Under the pieces are notes generated by a model. The model ran no database searches. It worked only from the letters and a program-made list of their open reading frames with translations, and had not been told where the DNA came from. DNA of 64,000 nucleotides from contig JAULSN010000005.1 of the NCBI GenBank assembly GCA_033439765.1, positions 2,061,001 through 2,125,000 on the forward strand, read 5' to 3'. Positions 52,764 through 64,000 of this stretch are shown in pieces (positions within the stretch are counted from its first letter, which is position 1; every line of letters begins with the position of its first letter). Source of the stretch: Lasiosphaeria ovina (taxonomy: Eukaryota > Ascomycota > Sordariomycetes > Sordariales > Lasiosphaeriaceae). The translations under genes and the position numbers were made by a program.

Positions 52764-54206
52764 ATGTCTGAACTATTTAATCCAATCGGCGAGAAAGTCG
52801 AGAAGGCGGTGCCTATCTCAGATGCAAACAACACAAATGAAGAAGTCCCAGAGGGCGACGAGAGAGTAGTTGACGAGGTCGAGTCTCTGTGCATGAGCTG
52901 CGGCGAGAACGTAAGTCAACGAGAAAAGTTACCCCCCCCATCAACCACCCTTAGGCTTCTAGAACTAACTGACTCTTTATAGGGGATGACGCGCATCCTC
53001 TTGACCAGCATCCCGTATTTCCGCGAAGTGATTCTAATGTCCTTTGCGTGCGACAAATGCGGTTACCACAACAACGAGGTGCAGTCTGCCGGCACCATGC
53101 AGCTGAAGGGCGTGCACTACGAGCTTCGCCTGACATCGATGGGCGACTTTGACCGCCAAGTTGTCAAGTCTGACACGGCAACAGTGAAGTTTATCGAACT
53201 AGATGTTGAGGTGCCCGCCGGCAGAGGGCAGCTTACCGACGTCGAGGGCCTGCTGTCCACAATCGTCTCGGACCTCGAAGACGGACAAGAGACGCGCAAG
53301 GACCAATCACCCGAAGTCTACACCAAGCTCGAGGCGGTCATCGCCAAGGGCAAGCAAATGCTGGCAGGCAAGGCGTTTCCGTTCCGTGTCTCGCTTGACG
53401 ACCCAAGCGGCAACTCGTTTATAACACCAGACATGCGGGACGGCGTGGGCAAGTGGGAGAAACGCGAGTACCTCCGAACTTCCGAGCAAAACGAAGCCCT
53501 CGGGCTCGCAGATACGGCCACGGAGGGACTTGACGAGGATGGGAACATCATTCCCGATCAAGTATACGAGTTCCCTGCGGCGTGCCCGGGCTGCATGCAC
53601 CCGTGCACCACCAACATGCAGATGGTGGACATTCCACATTTCCGTCAGGTCATCATCATGAGCACCAACTGCCAGGACTGTGGCTACAAATCTAACGATG
53701 TCAAGACGGGCGGTGAAATCCCAGAGAAGGGTGTAAAGACAACGCTTAAAGTCAAGACGCTAATCGACATGGCCCGCGACATTCTCAAGAGCGAGAGCTG
53801 TGCTCTCGAGGTGCCCGAGCTCGATCTCTCAGTTAATGCAGGAACGCTTGGTGGGCGCTTCACCACCGTCGAAGGGCTGCTCACGCAAGTCCGGAACGAC
53901 CTCCATAGCCAAATATTCCAGGGCGGGGAACAGAGCGGCGATTCCTTGCGGTCCGAGGAGCGGGCACGGTGGGATGCCTTCTTCAAGGGCCTAGACGAGG
54001 CTATCAAGAGCGAGCGCGAGTTTACTGTAATACTCACGGATCCGCTAGCGCAGAGCTATGTACAGAGTCTTGCGGACGATCCGACCAAGCCCGACGACCA
54101 GATGACGGTGGAGGAGTACGAGCGGACACCCGAGGAGGAGGAAGAGCTGGGCCTAGCAGACATGAAGGTGGAGGGGTACGAGGAAGACGCCGAGCCGAAG
54201 GAATGA
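52764..54206 (+). CDS. ZPR1: Zinc finger protein ZPR1
   Basis: Essential eukaryotic protein with two zinc-finger/alpha-beta modules, reported to act in eEF1A biogenesis and growth signalling. Exons 52764-52910 and 52983-54206, 456 residues, the usual length. The first finger is split by the intron: LCMSCGEN in exon 1, then FACDKCGYHNNEVQSAG. The second module begins near 249 with CPGCMHPC and continues IIMSTNCQDCGYKSNDVKTG. The two halves align with each other, e.g. IPYFREVILMS against IPHFRQVIIMS and VEGLLSTIVSDL against VEGLLTQVRNDL. The C-terminus is acidic (EEEEELGLADMKVEGYEED). It is the third consecutive plus-strand CxxC protein. Confidence 0.96.
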
Positions 54207-55415
54207 GCTGCCGAGATATTTGTCGAGGCCGGTCGTCTGCCCGGTAAACAGTAAAACAAGATAGACGGATTTGATGATACCTCTTTTGCTACCATCTGTG
54301 CCAGTCAGTATACGCAATAGATACCTGTCTAATTTGAGTGTTGGACGTGAGATGAATACTCTCGCAAGAAAGAGACGAGAGGAGGAATAAGTTTGGCTAT
54401 AGCAGTAGCAACCTGCATATTTCTTTCTCCTACTTTACATATCATTTCATTGGGCGGGGGGATAGGAGCCGTGCTCGAACAAATAACAATAAAGGTACCG
54501 TTCCAGGTACGGTGAGAGATATAGGTAGTCTTTTCTGCATCTCGCTTCTGCTTGGTGGGAAGCCTGCGTAAAACTAGGCAGCCATCCAACCTGACCCTAC
54601 TCGGCGAAAACCAGCATCAGAGCGAACGGTCAAGAAACGCGGGGATTTCATGTCCTCAATGTAGAAGTCTCCCGCCACGTAACAAACGTTCAGCCGTATA
54701 TCCATCGCCTCCATATTAGGTATCCCCCCCTTCTCCCGTCTGCCTCTCGGATCTTCCCTCTACCCAAGCCATACAAAAAGGGATCGAGACTAGATTAGAC
54801 CACGTACCGAAAAGATTTAAGACGCATAAGTAATAGACAGAATAGAAAAGAAAAACGCCCCTTATCCCATTTCCTTTACCGAAAAAAAGAAATAAAAAAC
54901 CGCAACAACCACAACAGACTGGCATGGAAAAGAATGGGGGGAATTAGAGGACGGGAGTTACAATATGAGAAAGAGAAATCAGGGAAAATAAACGCCCAGG
55001 CTTCCGCTTGTCACTCAGCCTCTCTCTCCATTTTCTCTCCACGAGGGAAAACAGGAGAAAGAAACGAAACTACAGAAAAATAGACTTATACAAGGGAGGC
55101 AAGAGAAACAAGAAAAAAGGAAGAGAAAATAGAATCGGGTATATATGATCCACCGTTTACCAAGAGAGAGACCGCACCTTCCCACCAACCCGACTAAAAC
55201 CCTTTTCCCTCCTGTGTCATGTGTTTCGCTCCTCCAACTTCCCCCTCCGACAAGAGACCCGAGATAGATACATAGCCGAGCCTTATCCGCCGCTGCAAAT
55301 AAAAACGACGGGCAAAGCCAGGCAAGCAAAGAAATAACGGTTCCATGAAAGCGCCGTCGAAGAGAAGACGACAAAGACGCAATTACCAGAGGCTTGCGCC
55401 CTCCAAACCTCCCTC
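54207..55415. other. Convergent intergenic region
   Basis: 1.2 kb between the ends of ZPR1 and the duplicated-domain gene. Purine- or A-rich tracts on the plus strand suggest a long pyrimidine-rich 3' UTR of the minus-strand gene. No gene recognised. Confidence 0.5.
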
Positions 55416-58400
55416 CTAGAAAAAGGTCGGCTTGGTGAGGACGCGGTACTCGACGTAGTCCTCCCCGTCGATGCTGATGATGGAGCCCTGGCTGACGAGC
55501 TTGCCCTCAAAGGGGCCGTTCTGCTTGCGCTCGTACTTGACGCCCATGTACATCTTGGCGTCGTCTCCGCCCCCCTTGAGCCGGTTAGCTTCCTGTGCGG
55601 CCCAGACCTTGTTCAACCGCTGCACCGACTCGTTGAATTGGGACCGGTTCGACAACGGCGCGTGGTGGTACTGGTTGTGGTTTTGGTGTTGGTGGGAGGA
55701 GTATGAGGAAGAGGAGGGCCCGCTTACCTCGCGGCTAGCCGCGTGCTGGTCGGCGCGCATCTGCACCGCCTCCAGACGCGTAACCTCGCGGCGGGCAATC
55801 GTGTGAGTGCGCTCCAGGGCGGCGGCCGAGCTAGACGAGGCGGCAGGCGGGTTACGGTTCGCAGGGCGCAGCTCGACGTCCGGCAGAGAGTGACGCCCGC
55901 GCATGCCCGTATCCGAGCGCCGTGACTGACGGTACTCGGAAAGGGAGCCGTTCGCGTCTCCATTGCGGCCCAGAGAGGACATGGAGCGGCGACCGATGTC
56001 GGGGCCATCGTCGTACCCGTTGTCGCCGTTGGCCAACGGGGAACCCTTCATGGCGAGAGCAGGTGGGATGCTGCCGCGTTCTTCCTTCTTGGAGACGTAG
56101 GTATTTGTCGAGGCATTTCGCACGACATTGAGGGCCTCGGCGACAGCAAGGGCCTCGTTTGCCTTTCGGGTATCGACGCTCTCGCCTTCGTCAATCTGGC
56201 GCTGGCGAATCCGGCAGTACTCCTTGATCTCGGGCCGGGGAAGGCCTTGGAGGTGCTCTTCAAACCGGACATCGTCCCAGTTGATCCAGAGAGCGCCTGC
56301 GCCTTGCGGGAAGTTGCCAATCATGGGCCGTCCATCACGCGTCTCTCTAACGAGCTTGACTCGGAACATGTCATTTTGACCCAGAATTCCGTACACCGCA
56401 TGCTTATCCGCCTCCTCCTCCTGGTCCGACTTCTTCCAGTACCCTAGAAGGATTCTCACGGTTCGAGAAGCAACGGGGCTAGGCGCTGCAGAAGGCGAGT
56501 CCGCCGCCTGGCCGCCAAACGAGCCCATCATGCGGCGCTTCTTGGTCTCTGGCCGGTTCGGGAAATAGGCCTGGGCAGGGATATCTATGCCGTAGGCGAT
56601 GGCGGGCTGGACTCCAGACTCTGGGGGCGGGTTCAGCTCAAGGCGGCGACGCGCCTCGGCAAGAGCCTCGGCGTTGAGGCGCTCTTTCTCCTCCAGGGTC
56701 TCATCCTTACGACTTGTGTCTGCGCGGATCTTGACATATTCCTTGATCATGTGATGGTTCAGGTTGACCAGGTGCGAGTCGAAGGCGACCTTTTCAAAAG
56801 TGACCCAGCTGCCGCCGGGGCCAGGCGGCAGAGGGAAGTCCTCGGTGAGGCTCCGGCCGTCTCGAGTGTGGGGCTGGATACGAGTGCGCAGACGATCACG
56901 AACGTCAATGAATCCAATTACGGCATGCTTGTTGATGGGCTCGAGAGGTTCCGAATCTCTCCAGTGGCCCAGTATGACTCCCTTAACGCCACCCGTGCCG
57001 TGCGTCTTAGTCGGGCGAGGAGGGCGAGGACGTATATCCTGGTCGATGCGCGCCTCAGAGGCCTCAGGCTCGTCATCTTCGGCGAGATCTTGGTAAACAG
57101 AGGTGCGCTTGCGCTTCGGGTACTGCGCGACAGTCGAGTGAGTTTCGACGTCGTCCATATCAACGTCTTCCTGGTCAGACGTAACGCGGATGGGCGATGA
57201 CTTAAGGTTGTTGTGAGAGTTGCTATTGTTTGACTTTGTGCCGACAACGATCTCGTCCTCGAGAGCATTGACAATGGGACTTGACGATTGGCTCATGGTT
57301 TCATCGATTGGTGAATCAGGAGGCGGCGTGAGCTCCTCGTTGTTGATATCGTCGTCTTCAGCTGGGTAGCTGTCGACCGGAGTACTGGAAGGCTTCGTGT
57401 CAGGCAAGCTCATCTTGAATAGCACATATGAATATGCTCAGTGGCGGTCTTGAGAGTTTGGGTAACAGAGGGCTGAATGTGCGCAAGAAGCGGCGTATGA
57501 ATGACATTCACAGCGACTCCAATGGTGATGATTGTGCTTGGGAGGGAAGAGCAGCAGATATATTCTCAAACAATGCGAAGCTAATCCGGGTCCGGGCTTA
57601 GAACTTGCCGGTGAGAGAGTTTGCGAGAATACGCAACGGCAAGTATGATGTGAAGAACCAGGTAACACGAGCAAAGTGTGTATGGCTGGGCGGCATTGCG
57701 CTCTGTATCCAAGGCAAAAGTTTACAGGGGAGCGGCAAGAAAAGCGGGGGAATATGTTTTTAGCAGAGACTCGTGTGGCTTCTTACACAAGTGAAAAAGA
57801 TATGCGACCTTGTTCGGGTGCGTGTATATGTGGTGTTGGTCGGGTAATGGACAAGGGAAGTTTAAATGGTTTAACTTGAAAGTGGGATGAGACCGCCAAC
57901 TTTGGCTGCCGCCCTGGAAAACGCAGGCAACGAATTCACTGACTGGGGGCCTAGGACTAGAGCATGGCGCGAGATGCTCTTTCCAAAAGAAGAACAGGCC
58001 GGGCAAGTAGTGCTAGTTGACGGGGAAACAAGGGGAACCAAAAGGAAATCAGACGGTGAAAAATGACTTACCCTTTGACCGAGTCGTGGTCAGGTGTTCT
58101 GATTGCTGGTGATTCTGAGATAGCCATGTCGCTGCAAGAGTCGGCGAAAGTTAGCTACGTCCCAGGACAAGTGCCGTTTTAGGAAAGAAAGACTCGGATA
58201 TAGTCAAGATACTAGCGCGTGCTCGGGCTAATGGACTCCGGGGGTCTTTGCAAAGAATTTGAGCGCAACGCGATGGCCAATAATGTGCGAGGCAGCCTGG
58301 CAAACTTTTCAGGCCTGTGAGGAAGACGGCCCAGCAAAGAATTGTATTTGAAGTGAAGTGCTGTGATGTAGGGTTGCGTGTTCTCACGGCTTGTGAAAGG

Positions 58401-59262
58401 CGGGGAAAGAGCTTGCCTTGAACTTTTTCGCGATCGCAATGCCATCAAGATGCTCTTAGTCTTTATTAGGGTGTTCTGCTCCATCTGTAATATAGCAATG
58501 GGTGATGGATAAGGATAATGGATGATGAACGAGAAATATGGGTCAATGTGCGGACGAGGATAAGCTATGGGATATTTCTTCTTGGCTTTGGGAAGCGCAA
58601 GAGGGCGAGGGCTGGTGGGTATTGGTTGGATTGAGGCACAAAAGTTACAGAACAGCGACTGCGCTGAACTGACACTGTTGTTCACGAATATCCAATCTAG
58701 AACTAAAACCCACTGGACTAGAAACGGCCGCCTTCTCCCCGAAACAGGTGGCGCCAGCCCTGAAGCAACAGCTCATCTGCTGAACCAACAGTCACCCGAC
58801 GTCGACGACCAGCATGTGAACGAAGCTGAGTTGTGGTGAATTGGAGTTTGGGTGGGGGTTAGGGACTGGTGTTAATTGGGGCAGGGCAGATGACGCCAGG
58901 CCGGTCATCCCAAGTTCAACTCGAACAAGGGACTAGGCAACAACTGTATTAAGTGATGGGTCGCTCTGTCTGACTTGCCTTCTCACAGCAAGCCAGCTTG
59001 GCGCGCGTTGCCCCAAAATATGTTTGCCAGACAAGCCTCGAGAACGAATTGGCAGACGCCAACAGCCACCAGAAACCCGACTTGAGGATGGGGAAGGAGG
59101 CGACGACGGTGATATATGATGACAACGAAAGAAGTCGAACACGATCTCGGAACGAACACGAACGTACCTCTCGACCTTGGGAACCGGCTCTTCGACGTGC
59201 GCAGGCTCTATTGAAGGCGGTCCTTCCACCGGCCTAACGTGGTTGGCGACGGTCATATCCAT
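55416..59262 (-). CDS. Nuclear-looking protein with a duplicated domain; long 5' introns
   Basis: Main exon 57408-55416; upstream exons 59262-59168 and 58131-58072 join it in frame if the acceptor after ATGAG (57409) is used, giving 715 residues with introns of about 1036 and 663 bp. If splicing stops at AAG before the ATG at 57413, the main protein starts there (665 residues). The N-terminal third is acidic and Ser/Pro-rich with a basic PKRKR motif that could be a nuclear signal. Two copies of a domain follow: GVKGVILGHWRDSE...KHAVIGFIDVRDRLR...TRDGR, and RTVRILLGYWKKSD...KHAVYGILGQNDMFR...TRDGR, each ending with a phrase like IKEYxxIR. The C-terminus ends in MYMGVKYERKQNGPFEGKL. I do not recognise the family; chromatin association is only a guess. 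Confidence 0.65.
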
Positions 59263-61151
59263 GGTTGCTGAAGCCAACTATCACAAGTGGGTGCAGGATA
59301 GGAAGTCTGCATTGACAATTAGTGACTTTTGTCGACGACGATGATGTGTAAGAGCAGAGTAGAAATGGTGAGTGAGAAGAGAGAGTAAGCATAAATGCAA
59401 AGGGTTGGTTGGCTGGGGCAAGCTCGACGTTGCAAAGCGAGTATTAAAAAAAAAGAAAAAAGAGACAAAGTGAAGCCAGAAGACAACCCCCCTGTATTAG
59501 AAAAACGTGAAACAGAAGTCGGGGAATCGGGAAAGCAGAAAAGTTGCGGAAGGGTGAGGGGGAACGCAAAAGGCGGGCCGAGCGGGAACGTCGAATCGAG
59601 CAAAAGAGGAAGATTGTTTTGACTGGATGTGACGGAACTAGCTCTCTCTCTCTCTCACCCCTCAAGCCCCCAAAACCCTCGATTTGGCCAAATGGAGATG
59701 GAAGGGGGGGGAGTTAGAAGGGATGAACCGGGAGAGGGTGGGTTTCTCTTTTTGGTGTGGTAAACAGCCACGAGGCCGCGAGGAGGCGGGCCACAAGATC
59801 AATTTAAATTATTGGCGATAGAACCAGGCAACGATGCATCCCGACTCGACGTAACCCGACTTCAGGCCGGCCACTTGACTTTTTTTTTAACCTCCTTATC
59901 CTGTTGCCGAAGCGTGTCTTGTTTATAAGACAAAAAAAAAGGGCAAATAAGTAATGAAAGAGAGAGAGAAAGGAAGAAAAGGGGGAAAGAGCGCCCGGAA
60001 ATGGAATTAGAAAAGAAAAACGCGCCGCGAATATATTTACCTAAAAGTGATGTTGCTCAAACGTGGCAACAGGTTGGTGGTGGACTAGCCTCCTCCTTCC
60101 TCCTCTTTTTTTTCTCCCCCCGTTGCCTTGTTTGCCCCGAGACGCACACGCAGACGCTCTCTGCCAACACGAGATTAGGGTGCGGAATAAAAGTGTTTAA
60201 AAAAGAACCACCAGCGTCGTGGGCCAACCCGACAAGGAGGTGAGGCGATGGAGCGGCAAGGGGGTTTTATCTCCCAATCAGCAATGCGCTATAGTGTCAG
60301 CCTTGGCAGGCCGGGATAAAAATAAAAATAAGCCAAGTTCGAGATGGCCTTTCTTCGCGCAGCGATAGTTTCGATGGGGGAGGTTGGTTAAACTTTTCTG
60401 TTAGGGAAGCCAAGTTGCTGTTGAATGCCAGCCAGCCAGCTAGACTCTTCAACTGAATGGGAGGAAGAGGCGTTGGCAACCCAGGGTATCTTAGAGAAAA
60501 AGGCAAGGGTGGCGACGGGTATGTGTGGCAGCAGCGACAGCAGCAATCGCGGTTCCTTCTGTCTTCATGGAACTAGGGTGGGTTGGTTGGGTGGGTTATG
60601 TATGGGTTGTGGTTGGTTCACACGCCGAAACATGCAACACACACACACAACACACACTAGCAGGAACACAGAAAAGGAGAGCGTGTGGATTCAGCGTTGC
60701 GAAACAGATGTCGGGAAGAAAAAAGTGCTTTGGCTGCCAGCGCAATGCGAAACTCTTGCCCAGAAAAGAGTCTCGATTAAGTTATTAGGAGTGGTTTGCT
60801 GGGAACAGCGATGAGGGAGGAAGGTGGTTGCCGTGTTGAGTGTATGCGTTGAAATGTGTGTGTGGGCGTGTATGTCAGTGAGCAAAAAGAGTGAGAGTGA
60901 GAGAAAGAGGAAAGAGATGTAAGAGGAAAGGAAAGTCTGTGTGGTGAGGGAACCGGGGGACGTTAGTGGGTAGATAATAATAATAATTGAATCAAAAGAA
61001 GACAAGGTTATTCGGTAGTCTGGGGGAGGGGGGGGGGGGACTGGGAGAGAAGAGGAAGTGGGAAAGAGAGCAGTACTTCGTGGCGGCCGCTCGATCAGGT
61101 ACAAACACTAAGTACCGCAGGATGACGGGATGATTCGCACTGCCTTCAGCC

Positions 61152-61468
61152 AAATTGCACCCAAGTTGATCAGAGACCCCAGGATGGGATTGGAGCTAAG
61201 CGAGGGGACTCTGTCCAGTTTTCCCATTGGAGACGAAGTCGAAACTGCTCAAGCAAACAGAAAAAAAATTATTAAACCCAATAATTACCTCTTGAATTGA
61301 TGCATCTCCTATTAACGAGTACTGTGCCATATGTGGCGACGGGTCTCCCCCTCTCAGCGAGACAAGACCCCGAATCTCTTCCTCGGAGGGTACTCGAAAG
61401 ACGCAATTTCGGCCGGCTATTGGGTCGTGGGCTTTTGCTGACCGTGGTTTCGCGGCAGTTGTTGCCAA
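61152..61468 (-). CDS. Weak candidate small protein gene
   Basis: An ATG in good context (CACATGGCA) opens a 90-codon frame, with ordinary-looking residues (NCVFRVPSEEEIRGLVSLRG) over the first 60. A GTAATT donor after QE and a CAG acceptor 44 bp later would splice into a different tail ending SWGL. No family is recognised, the intron would be very short and the composition is only partly protein-like. It may be a chance frame. Confidence 0.2.
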
Positions 61469-62163
61469 TGTGTCATCCCCTTACTCAGTACTAGAAGCTC
61501 AGCTTGGACAAAAATTTTCCTTCCTTCTATTTCTGTCTCTCTCCCTTTGGTAAGTCGTTCCTCCCTCCTCCCCATCTTCTCTCCAATCCAATGGGGGGAA
61601 AATACACTTTCCTCTTTCAATCTTTTTTTCACAGCACGGCTCTACTCTGTTGGTCTCTAGCGTTTCGCACTGTGCTTGTTCATGCACGGAACGCCTGTTC
61701 GGGGAGACGAAAGTCGAAAGCTCATCTGAAACATTTCCACTGTTGCATCAGCGTGATGCAAGTCCCTTTTTTTTACCCTCTCACGCCTCTCCGCAACTGT
61801 CTGTTTCCGTCACACCGTCGGGGACACTATCGAGGCACGGGGACGAGGGAGCGCGGGCGGCGGCCAAAGAGACGCAAGGAGCGATTAATTCCATGGTGAC
61901 AAGACAATTTACGCCGCTAGCAATGTAACCTTGACGTCTTTTTATTTCGCCCTTTGGACTCTCTACAGCATCTCTCTTTCCCCCAGGTTGTCTTGTTGTC
62001 CTCGATTACATTCGGTACAGTGGGTATTATTTCCGTAGGTAGGTCAAGGTACCTCAGCTCAGCTATGTCAGCACTAGGTAGGCAGCTACGGCTACACCAC
62101 AGGCAGGATGATGAGCGAACATCAAATCAGACAATCCACGCCATCGATGGCATTGCGCAAGAG

Positions 62164-62195
62164 ACAGCAGGCAGGCAGGCAGGCGGGCAGGCAGG
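62164..62195. repeat. (GCAG)n tetranucleotide microsatellite
   Basis: About seven GCAG units with one GCGG variant in non-coding DNA. Confidence 0.75.
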
Positions 62196-63703
62196 TTAAG
62201 CAGGCTGATGAGTTGAAAGTGGGAAGAGCGAGAAGAGAGATGGAGTGTGTCAGGCCCACTCTTCGAAAGAAGTGGAGTCCGTCCGCACTGTGTGCGGTGA
62301 AGGCTGACTGGCCAGCAAACGCGAAACTCAAACCGCGAACAAAACCCAGCCTAAAAAGAGCCCGTCAGGCGATCAATCAACCATTTCGCAACTCGCACAC
62401 ATCAGGCGTTCTATCATCGAAATCGCTCTTCAGCCCAGCAAAATCCCGACGCGCTGCTTTCTGAATTGATCTGCATCTGGGCTCTGGAGAGGTTTTGGGG
62501 CGGGAGAGCCGTTTGCGTGTTTCTCTCCTTTTTTTTTCCCCCTCTGCTCAGAATCCAGGAACAGACAGACAGACAGAGAGAGAGAAACCCGATGACACAC
62601 ATGCACATACACGCACGTCTGTGGCCGTGAGCCCGCGACAAAGTCTTTGATAAGATGATACTGTGCCGTACTGTACATGTACGTACACTACCACTACCTC
62701 ACCTGCGCACACATATACTGTATTGTGTTATAGTCTCCGCCTCTCCTTCTCAGCCCGCCACCGCCCATCATGTGATTTTGTTAGCTCTACTGCTGACTGG
62801 TGGCTGCTGACGTTTTCGCGCCAATTCTCTTTTCCGGTTTTTTTTTTTTTTTGCAGTTGTGTTGTAACTTCTCATATACGCAAGGTAGGCAGGGCAAAGT
62901 ACCGGGTAATAATAGCGTCTATATAATCAACGGAAGCGGGAGGGTGGCATTCAACCCATGAATACTCCGAAACCTATCCACGTATGCAAAAAGACATGCG
63001 CAAGACGACGACGACCTCGTCAATCTGACAGAATCGTGAATTAAACCGCAGCATGCAAAAGAAAGCTTGGGGTTTCGGCGTCTTGTGCAAACGTAACCTT
63101 GCAAGTAAATAAATAAACTACATGTACTTGCACAATACAGATTGACATTCAAGCCAGTAAAATGTCGCGCGCACGTCTATTACTATCCGGTTTTTTTTCC
63201 GAGGGGGTGGTGGCGTTCCCCGGCTTCGTCGTGGGGGAGATCGAGTTTATCTCTCCTCGAAGTCCTTCGCGGTGGTGGGCGGGTAGAAACCGGCTCCGAG
63301 TGGCCAGATATAATATCTCAAGCACAGTCGCGCCACCCGGCTAGCGGGTGTCCCTTTTCTCCATTTCCTCTTTTTTTCGTGTGTGCGTCGTGAAACAAAT
63401 TTGTCTCGACGGCAGTGCAACATAACCGGCCAAGGTCTTCCCTGCAAGACAATCTATGTACTATACTGTACTTGTACTGCTGGTGCAATTGCTGCATTTG
63501 CTGCTCATTTGTGGGCTGCCTTGGTCCTTGTGGTTTTGTGTTTCTCCCTCTCTCTCTCCGCGGGGCAGGCGGGCGAATGGTGGTCGAGAGTTTTACGGGG
63601 TAGCGAATTGGCTGTGCGGGCACGCTGTCCTACCTTTGATGATGCTATCTTGAGATTACGGATATAACAGTACCCGGGTCGACTTGGGATGACGGCATGC
63701 CTC

Positions 63704-63815
63704 TTACCGCCTCCCCCTGCCACCTCCGCCACCTCTGCCACCTCTGCCGCCCGCGCCGCCCCTCCCGCCCCTTCCCCTTCCTCCGTACCCTCCGCCTCTC
63801 TTGCCTCCGCGGGTA
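63704..63815 (-). repeat. Gly/Arg-rich triplet-type repeat (RGG tail)
   Basis: Repeating GCCACCTCC/GCCGCCC motifs on the plus strand encode the RGG/GGR-rich C-terminus of the Sen54-like protein. Confidence 0.8.
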
Positions 63816-64000
63816 ACTCCCCTACCATCGAAACGATGGAACAAGAGCTCTTCGCCAAACGCGCCTTCAGCAAACCGCATGTAATTGATGATGCCATGGT
63901 CGACAACGGCTACCAGCACGTTTCTGTGCCCGTGCTTCAGTCGCGCGTAGAGCCGGCCCGGCCCAGCCCACTCAGGTTTCCCGGGTGCCGGCGGCGTGGC
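63704..64000 (-). CDS. tRNA-splicing endonuclease subunit Sen54-like, C-terminal part (partial)
   Basis: The frame runs off the right edge, so only the last 98 codons are visible. The visible segment WAGPGRLYARLKHGHRNVLV followed by AVVDHGIINYMRFAEGAFGE matches the C-terminal domain of Sen54, the structural subunit of the heterotetramer that excises introns from pre-tRNAs. After FHRFDGRG the protein ends in a tail of about 40 residues made of RGG/GRGG repeats, which commonly binds RNA and is an Arg-methylation substrate; such a tail is not general in the family. Assignment rests on one conserved block. Confidence 0.75.
   Translation of the reverse strand, partial: ATPPAPGKPEWAGPGRLYARLKHGHRNVLVAVVDHGIINYMRFAEGAFGEELLFHRFDGRGVTRGGKRGGGYGGRGRGGRGGAGGRGGRGGGGGRGRR

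Larger units (their letters stand above)
59263..63703. other. Long non-coding interval upstream of the duplicated-domain gene
   Basis: 4.4 kb without a convincing gene. Between 59300 and 61100 the minus strand is CT-rich, as expected of a promoter and leader. A weak candidate small ORF lies at 61196-61468. Microsatellites include CT runs near 59641-59657, a G run near 61022-61040 and GCAG repeats near 62164-62195. Confidence 0.5.

Noticed and set aside
57414..57425. GTG start adding four residues to the duplicated-domain protein
   Set aside because: Non-AUG start is unneeded: an ATG lies 12 bp downstream, and upstream exons offer a better N-terminus.

Overview
The window reads as nuclear DNA of a filamentous ascomycete, most likely a Sordariomycete. 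It has many short GT..AG introns (45-150 bp), GC-rich exons, an ER-less fungal reducing polyketide synthase with a trans-enoyl reductase, a Zn2Cys6 regulator, a fungal SPX-ankyrin-GDPD protein and CT-rich promoters. There are no bacterial operons and no confident RNA gene. Gene models were spliced by hand. Where exon coordinates are given, the exon lengths sum to a whole number of codons. Placement to species is not possible by reading alone.

Left flank (1-10932): the 3' end of a protein made of about thirteen nearly identical 42-residue TPR units, of the kind found at the C-terminus of fungal NLR-like receptors; a nine-exon secreted gamma-glutamyltransferase (4558-2219, minus); about 4 kb with no convincing gene; and a secreted Ser/Thr/Ala-rich protein (8515-9825).

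Central cluster (10933-30732), the main point of interest: an apparently undescribed polyketide biosynthetic gene cluster. It contains a 2667-residue reducing PKS (KS-AT-DH-CMeT-psi/ER remnant-KR-ACP) that looks like the PKS half of a PKS-NRPS hybrid but stops right after the ACP; a divergently transcribed trans-acting enoyl reductase; an alpha/beta hydrolase whose nucleophile elbow carries Cys instead of Ser; a Zn2Cys6 regulator with a 45-Gln tract and a 73-residue internal duplication; an MFS exporter; and a P450 with a degenerate I-helix motif. A likely order is: PKS plus trans-ER build a methylated reduced chain, the hydrolase releases or transfers it (no TE, R or C domain is present), the P450 oxidises it and the MFS protein exports it. 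Intergenic regions of the cluster share short elements (GCCGGAATYTYC, ATCACCGAC, CGG-N5-CCG), suggesting common control by the local regulator.

Right flank (32608-64000): housekeeping genes. These are a peroxisomal ABCD half-transporter, a type I ER membrane protein of unknown role with a KKXX tail, a WW-domain protein with a prion-like tail, a GDE1-type glycerophosphodiesterase, a mitochondrial PPR-like protein, three consecutive CxxC zinc proteins on the plus strand (CZIB/UPF0587, Rpr2/Snm1-type RNase P/MRP subunit, ZPR1), a nuclear-looking protein with a duplicated domain and unusually long 5' introns, and the C-terminus of tRNA-splicing endonuclease subunit Sen54 running off the right edge.
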